This document shows, piece by piece, positions 35,202 to 44,863 of a DNA stretch of 64,000 bases (position 1 is its first letter; the number at the start of each line of letters is the position of its first letter). Source of the DNA: Nyssa sinensis (lineage: Eukaryota > Streptophyta > Magnoliopsida > Cornales > Nyssaceae); contig CM018043.1 of assembly GCA_008638375.1 (NCBI GenBank), positions 41,486,066-41,550,065 of the forward strand. The letters are read 5' to 3'. Position numbers and translations under genes: made by a program. A model generated the notes under the pieces. That model saw nothing but the letters and a program-made list of their open reading frames with translations. It searched no databases and had not been told where the DNA came from.

Positions 35202-35709
35202 AAAGGGCGAAGGCGTGTCATCTTCGAACCTGAAGATTGGGTTTGGGTTCACATGTGCAAAGAAAGATTCCCGGCCCATAGAAGAACTAAATTGCATCCT
35301 TGAGGAGATGTCCCTTTCCAAATCCTTGAGAAAATTAATGATAATGCTTATAAAGTGGACCTTCCAAGCGAGTATAATGTTTCTGCTACTTTCAATGTTT
35401 CTGATCTCTCTCCCTTTGATGTAGGTGACAATTCGAGGTCGAATCCTTTTGAGGAGAGGGGGAATGATGGGCACCATGGTGGACCAAGTCTTAAATATAG
35501 TGGACTGAGTCTTAGATCCTTTACAAGTTTCAGATAAGCCAATCTCAAGGTCGAGAGTTAAAAAGATCAAGAAAGCGATGCAAGGATTGGTGCAATCCAC
35601 TTGGGCCAAGTTATCGAGCAAGTCCCCAACATTCACGATGGGCTTGAAAGAAGAAGAACCAGCCTTAGTCCATGTGATACAAGCTACATAGGGTGGCGGC
35701 AAACCCTAT
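35202..35709 (+). pseudogene. pol: Gypsy pol C-terminus (integrase tail), plus strand
   Basis: This continues the Gypsy copy interrupted at 28454. It begins with the duplicated AAAGGGCG and encodes the integrase C-terminal segment (GDWVWVHM-like, then NVSATFNVSDLSPFD and RSRVKKIKKAM). A duplication around 35486-35520 (GGACCAAGTCTTAAATA... / GTGGACTGAGTCTTAGAT) and frame changes break it. Confidence 0.8.
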
Positions 35710-36177
35710 TGGTTTCGTATAGACTTTTTATTTTGTTAAGTATAAGCGTGTGGGCTTATTTTATGGTTTAATGGTTGTAGGCATTTGGGCCTATTTAACT
35801 CATTTAGTAGATTTCTTTTAATTAGGTTTAGTCAGTAGTTTAGGACGTTTTGGGCCTGAAGATGGTCAGCCCATGTCTTTTATTTGATGTAGACCTTATT
35901 CGGCCCTAGGGTTTTAAAAAGAGCTTGTAGCCGCAATTTGGAGGCTATGAATGTGAATGAAGCTTTTGGCATAGAGAACTTTTCATTTTTCTCTTCTTCT
36001 TCTTGAATGAACTATGAACTTATCAAAGGCATGCCCTTTGTGGCGTTCTCATCAACTCTAGGTTCTTGAAACAAGTTTTCAACGAGTCTAGATCATCTTG
36101 ACTTGATTCTTGGCTTTCTTGGGTAAGTTTCAATTTGATCGTGGGTTCAAGGGATTTTTATCTATGGGTTCACATCA
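35710..36177 (+). mobile_element. Short Gypsy LTR (~0.47 kb), 3' LTR of the plus-strand copy
   Basis: It follows the integrase tail, starts around TGGTTTCGTATAG and ends GGTTCACATCA. It is homologous to 17423-17836 (inverted) and 63470-63952. No PBS follows; instead degenerate LINE ORF1 sequence begins at 36178, so this is the outer edge of the Gypsy insertion. Confidence 0.75.
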
Positions 36178-37155
36178 CCATGGCACCTTTCTGGGTGCCC
36201 CAATTTTACAAAAATGGCGGCCTAAACTGAAACCTACAAAGGAAGCCACTAGGACTATTCCCGTATGGGCTCAGTTCTATGACATCCCCTTAGAATTATG
36301 GACAACAAAGGGGTTAAGTTATGTTGCAAATGCTATTAGCAAACCCCTCTATATAGTTGCCACAACCGAGCAGCTCAGCAGAATTACTTTGCGCGTATTT
36401 GTATTGAAATTAAACTTGGCACGGACCCCCCAGAACAATATGAGCTTCAATTGGATGAGGACACAAGCGTTACTATTTATGTTGAATATCAATGGATTCT
36501 TAAGTGCTGTTATAAATGCAAGAAATTCGGGCATGGATAGAGTCAATGCAATCTTCCTACTAAGCAGGTGTGGAAAAGTAAGGATATGCAACCTAAGGCA
36601 GTTGAGTCGAACTTTCATCCCAATTTGACTGAGAACCCTAGTTTTCAGCCGAAGGAAACCAAAGTCAGTGATCGTCCCCGCTCACAGGCAAGTATCTCCC
36701 CTCAAAAAGCAAGTGTAAATTTGTAGAATCAGTTTCAAGTGTTGTATGAAAATGGAGAAGCTCCCATTAGTTCTACTCACCAAGAAGAAATAGGGAAGAA
36801 GGAGATGGTATATGAAAACCGCACAAAGATGTCGAGTGATGTAACTGCTAGAGTAGAAAGTATCCATATTTGGAAGGTTGGGAACCCGTAGAGTGAAGAG
36901 GATATGGCAGAGGAAGAAACAGTTCTAGCTACTCCAGTTGATAGAGGTATGTATGAGGAGAGTGGAGGAACTCAGATCTCAGGGCTGGATACCACTCTTG
37001 TGTCGGATTTGCTAGATATTGGGAGGCAGTCGGTGGATTCTGTAGAATTGCTTAGAAAGAGGAACCAGGGTAGTCGCAGCAATAAAGGGAAGAAGCATCA
37101 GAAGGGATCAAGGCAAGGCTCTGGGCAGAATTCAAAATTCTCCCAGTTTAAATGA
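36178..37155 (+). pseudogene. Degenerate LINE ORF1 (different family)
   Basis: DUF4283-like blocks survive in changing frames: PVWAQFYDIPLELWTTKGL and SYVANAISKPLY near 36260-36350. Remains of a CCHC region (CYKCKKFGHG-like) lie near 36510. The C-terminal basic tail is open at 36904-37155 (SNKGKKHQKGSRQGSGQNSK). The stop overlaps the next ATG (ATGA, 37152-37155). Identity to the main LINE family is clearly lower. Confidence 0.75.
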
Positions 37156-38702
37156 TCAGTTTAGCTTGCTGGAACATTAGGGGAGTGAATCTCCCCTTGA
37201 AGCAACAAGAAATAAAGCATCTCGTTTGAGCTCATGCTATCTCGTGTCTTAGGTTGGTGGAAACAATGGTCAAGAATGCTAATTTCGAGAAGGTATCTCG
37301 CTCTTTATGTCCAAACTAGAGTTTTGTCCATAATTATGCTAATGTGGATAATGGTAGAATTTGGATTGGGTGGGATGCTGAGGTTCTTCAAACTCTCCTT
37401 AACTCTGTAGAGCAAGCAATCCATTGCCTTGCCCAAATTAGGGGGAAAGGGATTTGGCTTTATCATTCAATTATTTATGGTCATAACAGTGTCAGGGATC
37501 GAAGACGTGTTTGGAGTAGTTTGCGTCAACAAGCGGCCATCAACAATGATTTGCCTTGAATTGTCATTGGAGATTTGAATGTTGTTCGATTTAGTAATGA
37601 GAGGATTGGTGGTAGTACGGATTGGCCTCCTTGTATGGAGGAATGTAATAACTATCTTATTGATGCAGAATTGGAGGACCTCAAGTACACTAGTTGCCAT
37701 TTGACTTGGACCAATCGTCAGTATTACAACGATACTATCTTAAGGAAGCTTGATCGTGTTTTGGCTAGTGATAGGTGGATGTTGGATTTTAGTAATTCAG
37801 AGGTGGAGTTCTTGCCTTCGGGTGTGTTAGATCATAGTCCTATGATTGTTAGGACTGGATTTTATGTTAAATGTAAAGGGAGGCCGTTTAAGTTCTTTAA
37901 CATCTGGTTGGAATGTGAAGCCTTTGAACCGACTGTCCGTAAAGCTTGGAGCCAGAATGTTGAAGGATCTGTTATGTTCATTTTGAGTAGGAAGCTTAAA
38001 ACAGTGAAAAAAGAATTGAAGCTTTTAAACCAAGTTAGAGGGCAGATCTCTTCCAACTCTATTGAGGAAGCGCGGTAGCATCTTTTTGCAATTTAACATT
38101 CTTTGAACTCTAGCCCTCTTGATATTGATTTGAAGAACCAAGAAAAGCTCGCCTTGCTGCACTTTACTCAATTGAGCAAGTGGAAGGAAAGCCTGGCTAA
38201 GTAGAAGTCGAGGATTCAATGGCTTAATGAAGGGGATCAAAACACGAATTTCTTTTTCAAGAGCATCACTCAGCGGCGAAACCGCAACAAAATCAGAAGT
38301 TTACTAGATGAAGATGTTAACAGGATTGAAGATAGTAAGGAAGTCTCCGCTGCCATTGTGGACTACTATCATGATCTCTTAGGGAAGGTCCCCTCAAACC
38401 CTTATCCTGGGAAAGGCTAACTCACCGATTTCATCAGCAAAGGTATTTCTCTTGCTCAAGCCCAACAGTTAAGAAAGCCCGTGGATAGAGATGAGATTAA
38501 GGAGACTTTGTTTAGCTTGCACCCCAAAAAAGCGCCAGGCCCGGATGGTTTTAATGGGCATTTCGTTCAGGCTACTTGGGATATTGTGGGTGAAGATGTT
38601 CTTGCTGCCATCCAAGAGTTCTTCCATGAAAGCTCTTTGCTTCATGAGCTCAATGCTACCGCCATTGCCCTTGTGCTTAAGGTTCCCAACCCTTAAAAAT
38701 AC
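37152..38702 (+). pseudogene. Degenerate LINE ORF2 (endonuclease and start of RT)
   Basis: ORF2 begins MISLACWNIRGVN at 37152. Stops are frequent, several consistent with C-to-T decay (for example near 37230, 37320, 37560, 38078 and 38205). Readable segments include DLNVVRFSNERIGGSTDWPP, GVLDHSPMIVRTGF and the RT start LHPKKAPGPDGFNGHF. It ends at about 38702 near the VPNP codons, where minus-strand LINE sequence begins, so most of the RT is missing. Confidence 0.8.
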
Positions 38703-39060
38703 TACAAGGTAAAGACCAAGTACACTGGAGATGTCTATTGGAATTTAGAGGGAGTGAGCCTGCCACGGAACATGTCCTAAGTTTGAGCTATGATGGCATT
38801 TGGATTTTTCTTGATCTTTGTGAACAATCTGCTATTCCTTTCTTGCCAAATGTTGTAGATTGTTCAAGCTAGAGTAAGCTTGCCTAGAATGGAGGAGAAC
38901 GACCTTTGAAAGTGTTGGTGGCCCAAAGAACAGTTTGCTGCCAGTCCCCAGTAGGGCATGGAAAGCCACTTTTGGAAAGCAAATGGGACCATATGTTGGA
39001 GGTGAAAGAACAAGAGAAGAAGAGGTGGTTGTGACTCTCATTTTCTCTCAAATAGAAGAG
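38703..39060 (-). repeat. LINE ORF2 3' segment, left copy of a ~360 bp flanking duplication
   Basis: This minus-strand LINE segment (end of ORF2) matches 50126-50490 closely and starts at exactly the same base of the LINE (TACAAGGTAAAGACC). The two copies flank the plus-strand LINE insertion, so they look like a very long target duplication or a local segmental duplication. About a dozen differences were seen by eye, plus a small deletion near 38911. Confidence 0.8.
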
Positions 39061-40700
39061 GTGGTTGTGACCCTCTTTCCCCCTATCTCTTTGTGATTGC
39101 TATGGATGTTCTTTCTATGATTCTTCATCAGAAGTCGACTGGCTCTCAATTTTAGCACCACTGGAGATGCCATAAATCCAAGCTGACTCACCTTTGTTTT
39201 GCTAATGATATCATGCTTTTTTGTCATGGGGACCTTGCTTCAGCTTCTACCCTCAAGGAAGGGCTTGACACTTTTGCCTCCTTTTCTGGCCTTCTCCACA
39301 ATGCCTCCAAAAGTAACATTTTCTTTTCAGGTGTTGATTACAATCTCAAGCAGCTACTCATTGATCACATCGGCTTCCCTGAAGGCTCCCTCCCTATCCG
39401 CTACCTTGGGGTTCCTTTGATCTCTACCAAGCTGAAAGCTCATGACTGCAAAGCTCTAGTTGACCGCATCATCGGTAAGATTACTCATTGGTCTACTAAA
39501 TATCTTTCCTATGCAGGTCGGGTTCAGTTGATCAATCAGTGCTTTTTAGCATTCAAGTCTTTTGGTCTTCCCACTTCATCCTCCCTAAAAAGGTGGTGAA
39601 TCAGATTGAGCAAGCTATGAGATCTTTTCTTTGGAGTGGCAACCATCTCATCTTTTCTGGTTCCAAAGTTGCTTGGGAGAATGTAACTTGCCCTTGAGAT
39701 GAAGGCGGTCTTGGGATTAAGAAACTTGTTGATTGGAACCTAGCTGCTTTGGGGAAACTCATTTGGGCTCTTTTTCAAAACCCCTCAAAGTCCCCTTGGG
39801 TTCAGTGGATTCACTGCAATCTTCTTAAAGGCAAAAGCTTCTGGGAAGTCAAATGCCCTCAATCTAGCTCGTGGGCTTGGAGGAAAATGATTAAATTCAG
39901 ATCTTTATTCAAGCCACATTTCAAAATTTTCATTGGCTTAGGGCTCTTTGCTTCCCTCTGGTTTGACTATTGGCTTCCCAATGGCTCCATCTATGACAAC
40001 ATGGGGGAAAGGGTTATTTATGATTCGGGGCTGGGAAGATCTGCTACAGTGAGTTGCATCATTCATGAAAATTGCTGGAACTGGCCTATTGCAAATTCTC
40101 CTCATCTGCTGGACCTAAAGAATGGTATGCCTTCAAATTTCTTTCCCTCCCTTCTCCAAGAAGGCAAGGCAATTTGGTTGCCCTCCTCAAATGGGAACTT
40201 CTCCATCAGTTCAGCTTAGGAAACTCTGCGGGGCCGCCACCCCCGGGTAAATTGGTGGAAGCTTGTCTGGCATGCCAAATCTATTCCGCGCGCTGGTTTT
40301 ATTCTTTGGATGGCCATTCGTCACAGTCTAAGGACCAAGGACCGCCTGTTCTCTTCTAACACTGGTTAAGATCCTAAATGTCTTTCCTGTTCTAGAGAAA
40401 ATGAGAATCACAATCACCTCTTCTTTTCCTGCCCTTTCACCTCCAACATATGGTCCCATTTGCTCTTTAAAAGTGGTTTTCAATGTCCTACTGGGGACTG
40501 GCAGCAAACTATCCTTTGGGCTACCAACTCTTTTAAAGGCAAGTCGTTCTCCTCCATCTTAGGCCGGCTTACGCTACCTTGCACAGTTTACAACATATGG
40601 CGTGAAAGGAATAGTGGATTATTCACCCAGATCCAGAAAAGTCCAAATGCCATCATAGCTCAAACTCAGGACATGATCCGTGATAGGCTCACTCACTCAA
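39061..40700 (+). mobile_element. 5'-truncated LINE, left part (split by LTR element)
   Basis: It starts within RT (DPLSPYLFVIAMDVL codons, about 39069) and reads through to the end of ORF2, where the LTR element is inserted after CTCAA at 40700. It resumes at 49790. It belongs to the same LINE family as 566-4057. Stops and shifts include a TAG near 39154, FANDIM replacing FADDIM (near 39200), a deletion near 39533, a TGA near 39696, a TAG near 40217 and a TAA near 40368. Confidence 0.9.
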
Positions 40701-40927
40701 TGTAACACCCCGACCCTGATTAAGTAATGATTAGTTACTAATCATTTATCCGAACCAAACATAAAGAATTAAGAAGCTAACCTAATTAGGAGTTGACTGA
40801 AAGAAACCGCGTCGAAAAATAAGCTACAGAATGAAAGTTAGGAAGAAAATAGTGAAACTGCATTAATGCGCAGCCAAACAGGGCCTAAGCCCGAAATAGG
40901 GGAAAAAGACCAAAAATGTGGCCAAGA

Positions 40928-40990
40928 GGATTTGATCCCTTGACCAACCTAGGCAGAATTTGGTTTACCAAAAAATTACCAACTAGGCTA
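40928..40990 (-). other. tRNA-like A-box/B-box module in LTR C
   Basis: On the minus strand, TAGCCTAGTTGG (40990-40979) fits the A-box pattern at all 12 positions. GGATCAAATCC (40938-40928) fits a B-box pattern and starts 52 nt after the A-box start. The module is antisense to the LTR and 230-290 bp from its 5' end. It is repeated in the 3' LTR at 46341-46403. No clear acceptor stem was seen. Confidence 0.45.
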
Positions 40991-42154
40991 GGAACCTCTT
41001 TGTGCATATATATGCAAAGATATATATATAAATAGCAATCAGATTTGACCTCTCCCCAAAGTGACCAATAGCCAAACATGCAACACCTCAGCATTACATC
41101 ATGCTATAGCCATCATGCCTATAGTCTCATGATGAAACCTCTCTCCCAACCAAATTGCATGCAAAATAATCATGCATTTGGGGAGATGAAAGGGGCAAGA
41201 GAAATGTAAGATATGTATACCTCCATATATGCATTCTCCATATGTGCAGATCTGAAATTAGAGAGTGTTGATATACTGTTTATAGAGAGGGAAAGTAGTG
41301 AGAGAGAGAGAGAGAAATCCTAGAGGGAGAGTGAGAGGTACACAAGTTGTATACCTTGGTGAGCCATTGAAGGAGCTTGAGGAGGCCAAGGAACTGCACG
41401 GGGGAGGATCCAATCCAGCTCTTGAAGCTTCTGCTTGAGCACAACCAGTGAGGAAACCACTGTACACGTGAGTTATTCAAATTTTCTTTCAGAAATTCTC
41501 TTGGATTTAAGCTACTGTTTTATAGCTTTTCAGGACTGTTAATGCATGTGTAGTAATTTAATAATGAAACTGGGTTGCTTGTGATTGAAATGGACCTACG
41601 AAACTGCCCAAACCATGAACCCGTAGCTAAAACGCCATTAATGGAGCTTGAAGTTGCAGGTCTGATCCGACCTCAACCACATGGACTTTTAGTGGTCAAT
41701 ACATGAAATAGACCATGGTAGGACCTAGAAAACTACCACCCGCGACCCCAGAACCTAGTTTAAGGCCCTCAAATTTCAAACTCTAGCCACGGGTTTAAAA
41801 CCCAATTCTTCAAGAAAAGCGACCAAACTAAAATATGAGAATGGGGACTTGAACCCCATGCTCTGTAGGTCACGACACAGCAGATTTCATAGGAAACGGA
41901 CCTAAAATGAAGGAGCTAGAACAAGTTGCAGGTTCGGGTATTCAAGCTTAGACCGAACGATTGGGTTGGTTTTAGAGTATCAAAATAATGCCAAAATGTC
42001 TCTTAAACATTCGGTAGCCCATATCATCTAAAAACAGAGATCGAATCAGCTTAAAAAGTCACGAAATAGAAAAAGAAAAATCTGCAAATTAGGGCTACAG
42101 TGTGTAGAACGGTGGGGAAGATGATGAACAGTACGGGTCGGGCATGGACCGGGT

Positions 42155-42327
42155 TCGGGTCGGGCCCCGACCCGACCGAGAAACGGATAAAACCCATAAA
42201 CTGTACTGCGTCGTTTTGATGCTGTTATTTCAAAATTTTAAATTGTGGGGCTGACGTCAGCCTGACGTCAGCACATTACCTTGAACCGGACTGGACCGGT
42301 CTGGTTCAGTCGCATGCTGACTGAACC
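42155..42327 (+). promoter_or_regulatory. Dyad and TGACGTCA cluster in LTR C (candidate promoter/enhancer)
   Basis: Within 175 bp there are a perfect inverted repeat TCGGGTCGGG/CCCGACCCGA (42155-42175, 1 nt centre), two perfect TGACGTCA palindromes (42252-42259 and 42263-42270, 11 bp apart, reminiscent of as-1-type bZIP sites), and an inverted repeat GGTTCAGTC/GACTGAACC (42303-42327). The copy in the 3' LTR is identical. A transcriptional role is inferred. Confidence 0.5.
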
Positions 42328-43117
42328 GTTTGGTTCAGTTACAATTTTCTGGTATTTACAAAATGACCCCAACAGTTCTAGGAAATTCAACTCTGCCCCA
42401 GATTTTGGAATTTTATTCCATTTATGCCCCTGATAAATTAATAAATAATAAATTAAATTATTTAATTAATTTATTAATTAAATAAAAATGACCAAATTAC
42501 CCCTAGGTCATAAATAAGTCAAACGGAGTCCGAATAAAGTAAATGAATAGTGAATTTTGACTATTTTGGATGTTCCGGACTCAATGGTGTGGTCCGTTTT
42601 ACGAGACGAGGCTTCAAAAATTACGATACGTTAAAGTACAAATTACCAAATTGCCCCTAATGTAACCGATGTCCAAATAAGACAAGTTATTAGTGTAATC
42701 TTATTTTCTTGGGCCTTCTGAGATCAACAGTGAGGTCCGATTCACGAGACGGGACTCCGAAAAATATGACGCGCGAAATGACCAAACTACCCCTATGGTA
42801 CCCGAAGCCCAAATGAAACTAAAAGATAGTCTATTTTGACTATGTCGGACATTCCAAACCCAACGGTGAAGTCCATAACACCAAAATAGGTACTGAAAAT
42901 TTAGTCGCGTATAAAATAAAACTCATCAAGTCACCACGAGTTGACTAGTAAGACCAATCCTAGGAAGTTAGGATACGTCAGGCCTAAAATTAAATGAAAG
43001 AGCATGAATAGGTAACGATTTAAGGTAAATGTGAAGTTAACAAGTTCTTTATAATTTTCTTAGGAAATACAAAGGAAAGGGAAAAGCCCACCAGTAGTGC
43101 AAACCCGGGGAATCAAG

Positions 43118-43891
43118 GTGAGTAACCTCACATTTGAAGTGGAGATTTAATTCCACGGATTTGAATGATGTTTTAAATATCAAATTCTCTCTTTACACAA
43201 TTCCGTTTTAAATATTCTGTTATGACATGCTTCCTGAATAATTTACTACTCTTCTTTGAGATATACTTCTGCATGCTTAAAATTCCGACTTCAAATGTTA
43301 TTGTATATCCTGAATTTACATGTTTCACGTATTTCAATACCCTATCATGAGATTATGAACTGTATGTTTTGAATGCTTTTAAATGCATCCACACGAAGGA
43401 ATTATGGGTTAAATGCTTTTAAATGCAAGATAAATTGTGCATAAGCACCACGGATTTCTATCGGGTTTCTTAGGAACCCAACTACGATACGAATAAATGC
43501 CAGGTAGCAGGATCTAATCCCCCAGGCATATGAGATATCTCCACGAAAAGTAAAATGGGAATCTGGTTCGAAACGGATTCTGTTAATGAAAGTGATAAGG
43601 TGTGTGTTGAAAATGGAAGCAGGCTTTTTCCTCATTTTCACCATGCATATCTACACGATTTGAAATTCATATACTTTATTTCGAAAGTACAAGTTAGCTT
43701 GAATACTTTAATGTTTCAAAGCCATTGTTTAAAGAATGCATGTACTCTATGTTCTAAGTATACGAGCAATTGGTAGTGAGTATTTTACAAAATTCTCACG
43801 AGCGAAACCACTACCAATTGAAACCCATGACAGATGTTAGAATTACTCACTGGGCTTTTCGAAGCTCACCCCATTCCCTAACATTTTTCAG
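43118..43891 (+). other. Putative LTR intron in LTR C
   Basis: The donor-like site AAG|GTGAGTAA has its GT at 43118-43119. The acceptor-like CATTTTTCAG|G ends at 43891, giving 774 bp. Both ends sit in blocks conserved with divergent LTRs D, A and E while the middle diverges. A conserved hairpin ends 71 nt before the acceptor. The 3' LTR copy is 48529-49302. Whether it is spliced is not known; another acceptor-like TTTTTCAG lies just before gag at 44858. Confidence 0.42.
43767..43820 (+). repeat. Conserved 12 bp inverted repeat (hairpin) in LTR C
   Basis: CAATTGGTAGTG (43767-43778) and CACTACCAATTG (43809-43820) pair perfectly around a 30 nt loop. The arms are identical to those in LTR D, while the loop is different. 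The 3' LTR copy is at 49178-49231. Confidence 0.8.
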
Positions 43892-44377
43892 GTGATGACG
43901 ATGGGTGGACCCTTGCCCAATTTGGGGAGAAATGATAGGCAGCTCCATTAGGATTCTGGAGATATTTTTGGGAAGTATTAGGGCCTATGGTTGGTCGAAT
44001 TTTGATGTCGTACTTTTGGACAATTATGTATTTAAGCCCAAGAGGCAACCACATATGTACTTAAGCCCTTGAGGCATTCGAATATGTATCATGTATAAGA
44101 CTTTAGTTTTTAGTATGCTCTGATGTGATTATTCATGTGTACCGCTATGAAGAGCGACAGTACCGGACGGCTGTGCGAAAGTTTTTAAAGGATTTTTATA
44201 AACAAAAAAATAAAGAAGAAAAAAAAAGAAAAGGGTTTTTCACGCTTCCGCAAATCAAGGCCGCACCGCTATTCGATACCGTCGCCCATGTTTTGCCTTG
44301 CCCTCAGGCTTCCGGGCCTGAAGGCGGCGGTTGCGATCCGAGATCCGCACAGGGTGGGTTTCGGGTCGTGACAGGAG

Positions 44378-44389
44378 TGGTATCAGAGC
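44378..44389 (+). other. Primer binding site, initiator tRNA-Met
   Basis: TGGTATCAGAGC lies 4 nt after the 5' LTR end, complementary to the 3' end of plant initiator tRNA-Met. Confidence 0.95.
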
Positions 44390-44476
44390 ACTAGGTTAAC
44401 TAGAACAAACTTAGTGACATTAGAAGAATTAGGAACAGAACCATAAGTTAGGTAGACTTTAGGCTGCCTAAGATAT

Positions 44477-44701
44477 GTAAAGTGTGTGACGAAATGTGAA
44501 GGCGGGGTATGGGACCCGCGTTATAGGATACAGATATATGAAGTATGTGACGTGAAGTAAAGGCGGGGTATGGGACCCGTAGTACATGAGATAGAGAAGT
44601 GAAGTATGTGATACGAAACGATGGCGGGGTATGGGACCCGTAGTACATGAAATAGAGATGTGAAGTACGTGATACGAAACGAAGACGGGGTATGGGACCC
44701 G
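44477..44701 (+). repeat. Four 61 bp tandem repeats in the leader before gag
   Basis: The core GGCGGGGTATGGGACCCG occurs at 44501, 44562 and 44623, with a variant (GACGGGG...) at 44684. The period is exactly 61. Each unit also carries a GAAGTATGTGA-like segment. The core can fold on itself (GGGTATGGGACCC). It lies between PBS and gag, where packaging signals usually sit; that role is inferred. Confidence 0.9.
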
Positions 44702-44863
44702 TAGTTAGATAAGGTAGTGTAATGAAGGCAAGAAATAAATGTAGGTTATAAAACACCACAGAATCAAACATAGTGATATAATAAACCTCGAAACATGAGA
44801 TGAGTAAATGAAAACCTTATGCGATGATGAAAAACTAACAGAAATATGTGTTTTTCAGCAAAA

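Larger units (their letters stand above)
40701..44373 (+). repeat. 5' LTR (LTR C), 3673 bp
   Basis: It starts TGTAACACCCCGACCC and ends GGGTCGTGACA. Differences from the 3' LTR seen by eye: 40850 (T/C), 40881 (G/A), 44106 (G/A), and seven versus six AG units near 41300. Inside are an antisense tRNA-like module (40928-40990), a dyad cluster (42155-42327), a donor-like site (43118), a hairpin (43767-43820) and an acceptor-like site (43891). ORFs inside it are not conserved with the other LTRs and are unlikely to be genes. Confidence 0.95.

Noticed and set aside
42121..42180. Telomere-like or rDNA-like GC-rich repeat
   Set aside because: The GGGTCGGG/CCCGACCC run is a local dyad in the LTR, not a TTTAGGG array or rDNA.
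44125..44394. 89-codon ORF at the LTR/internal border as a gene
   Set aside because: It spans the 5' LTR end and PBS. The same frame in the 3' LTR runs into unrelated LINE sequence. No conserved product.
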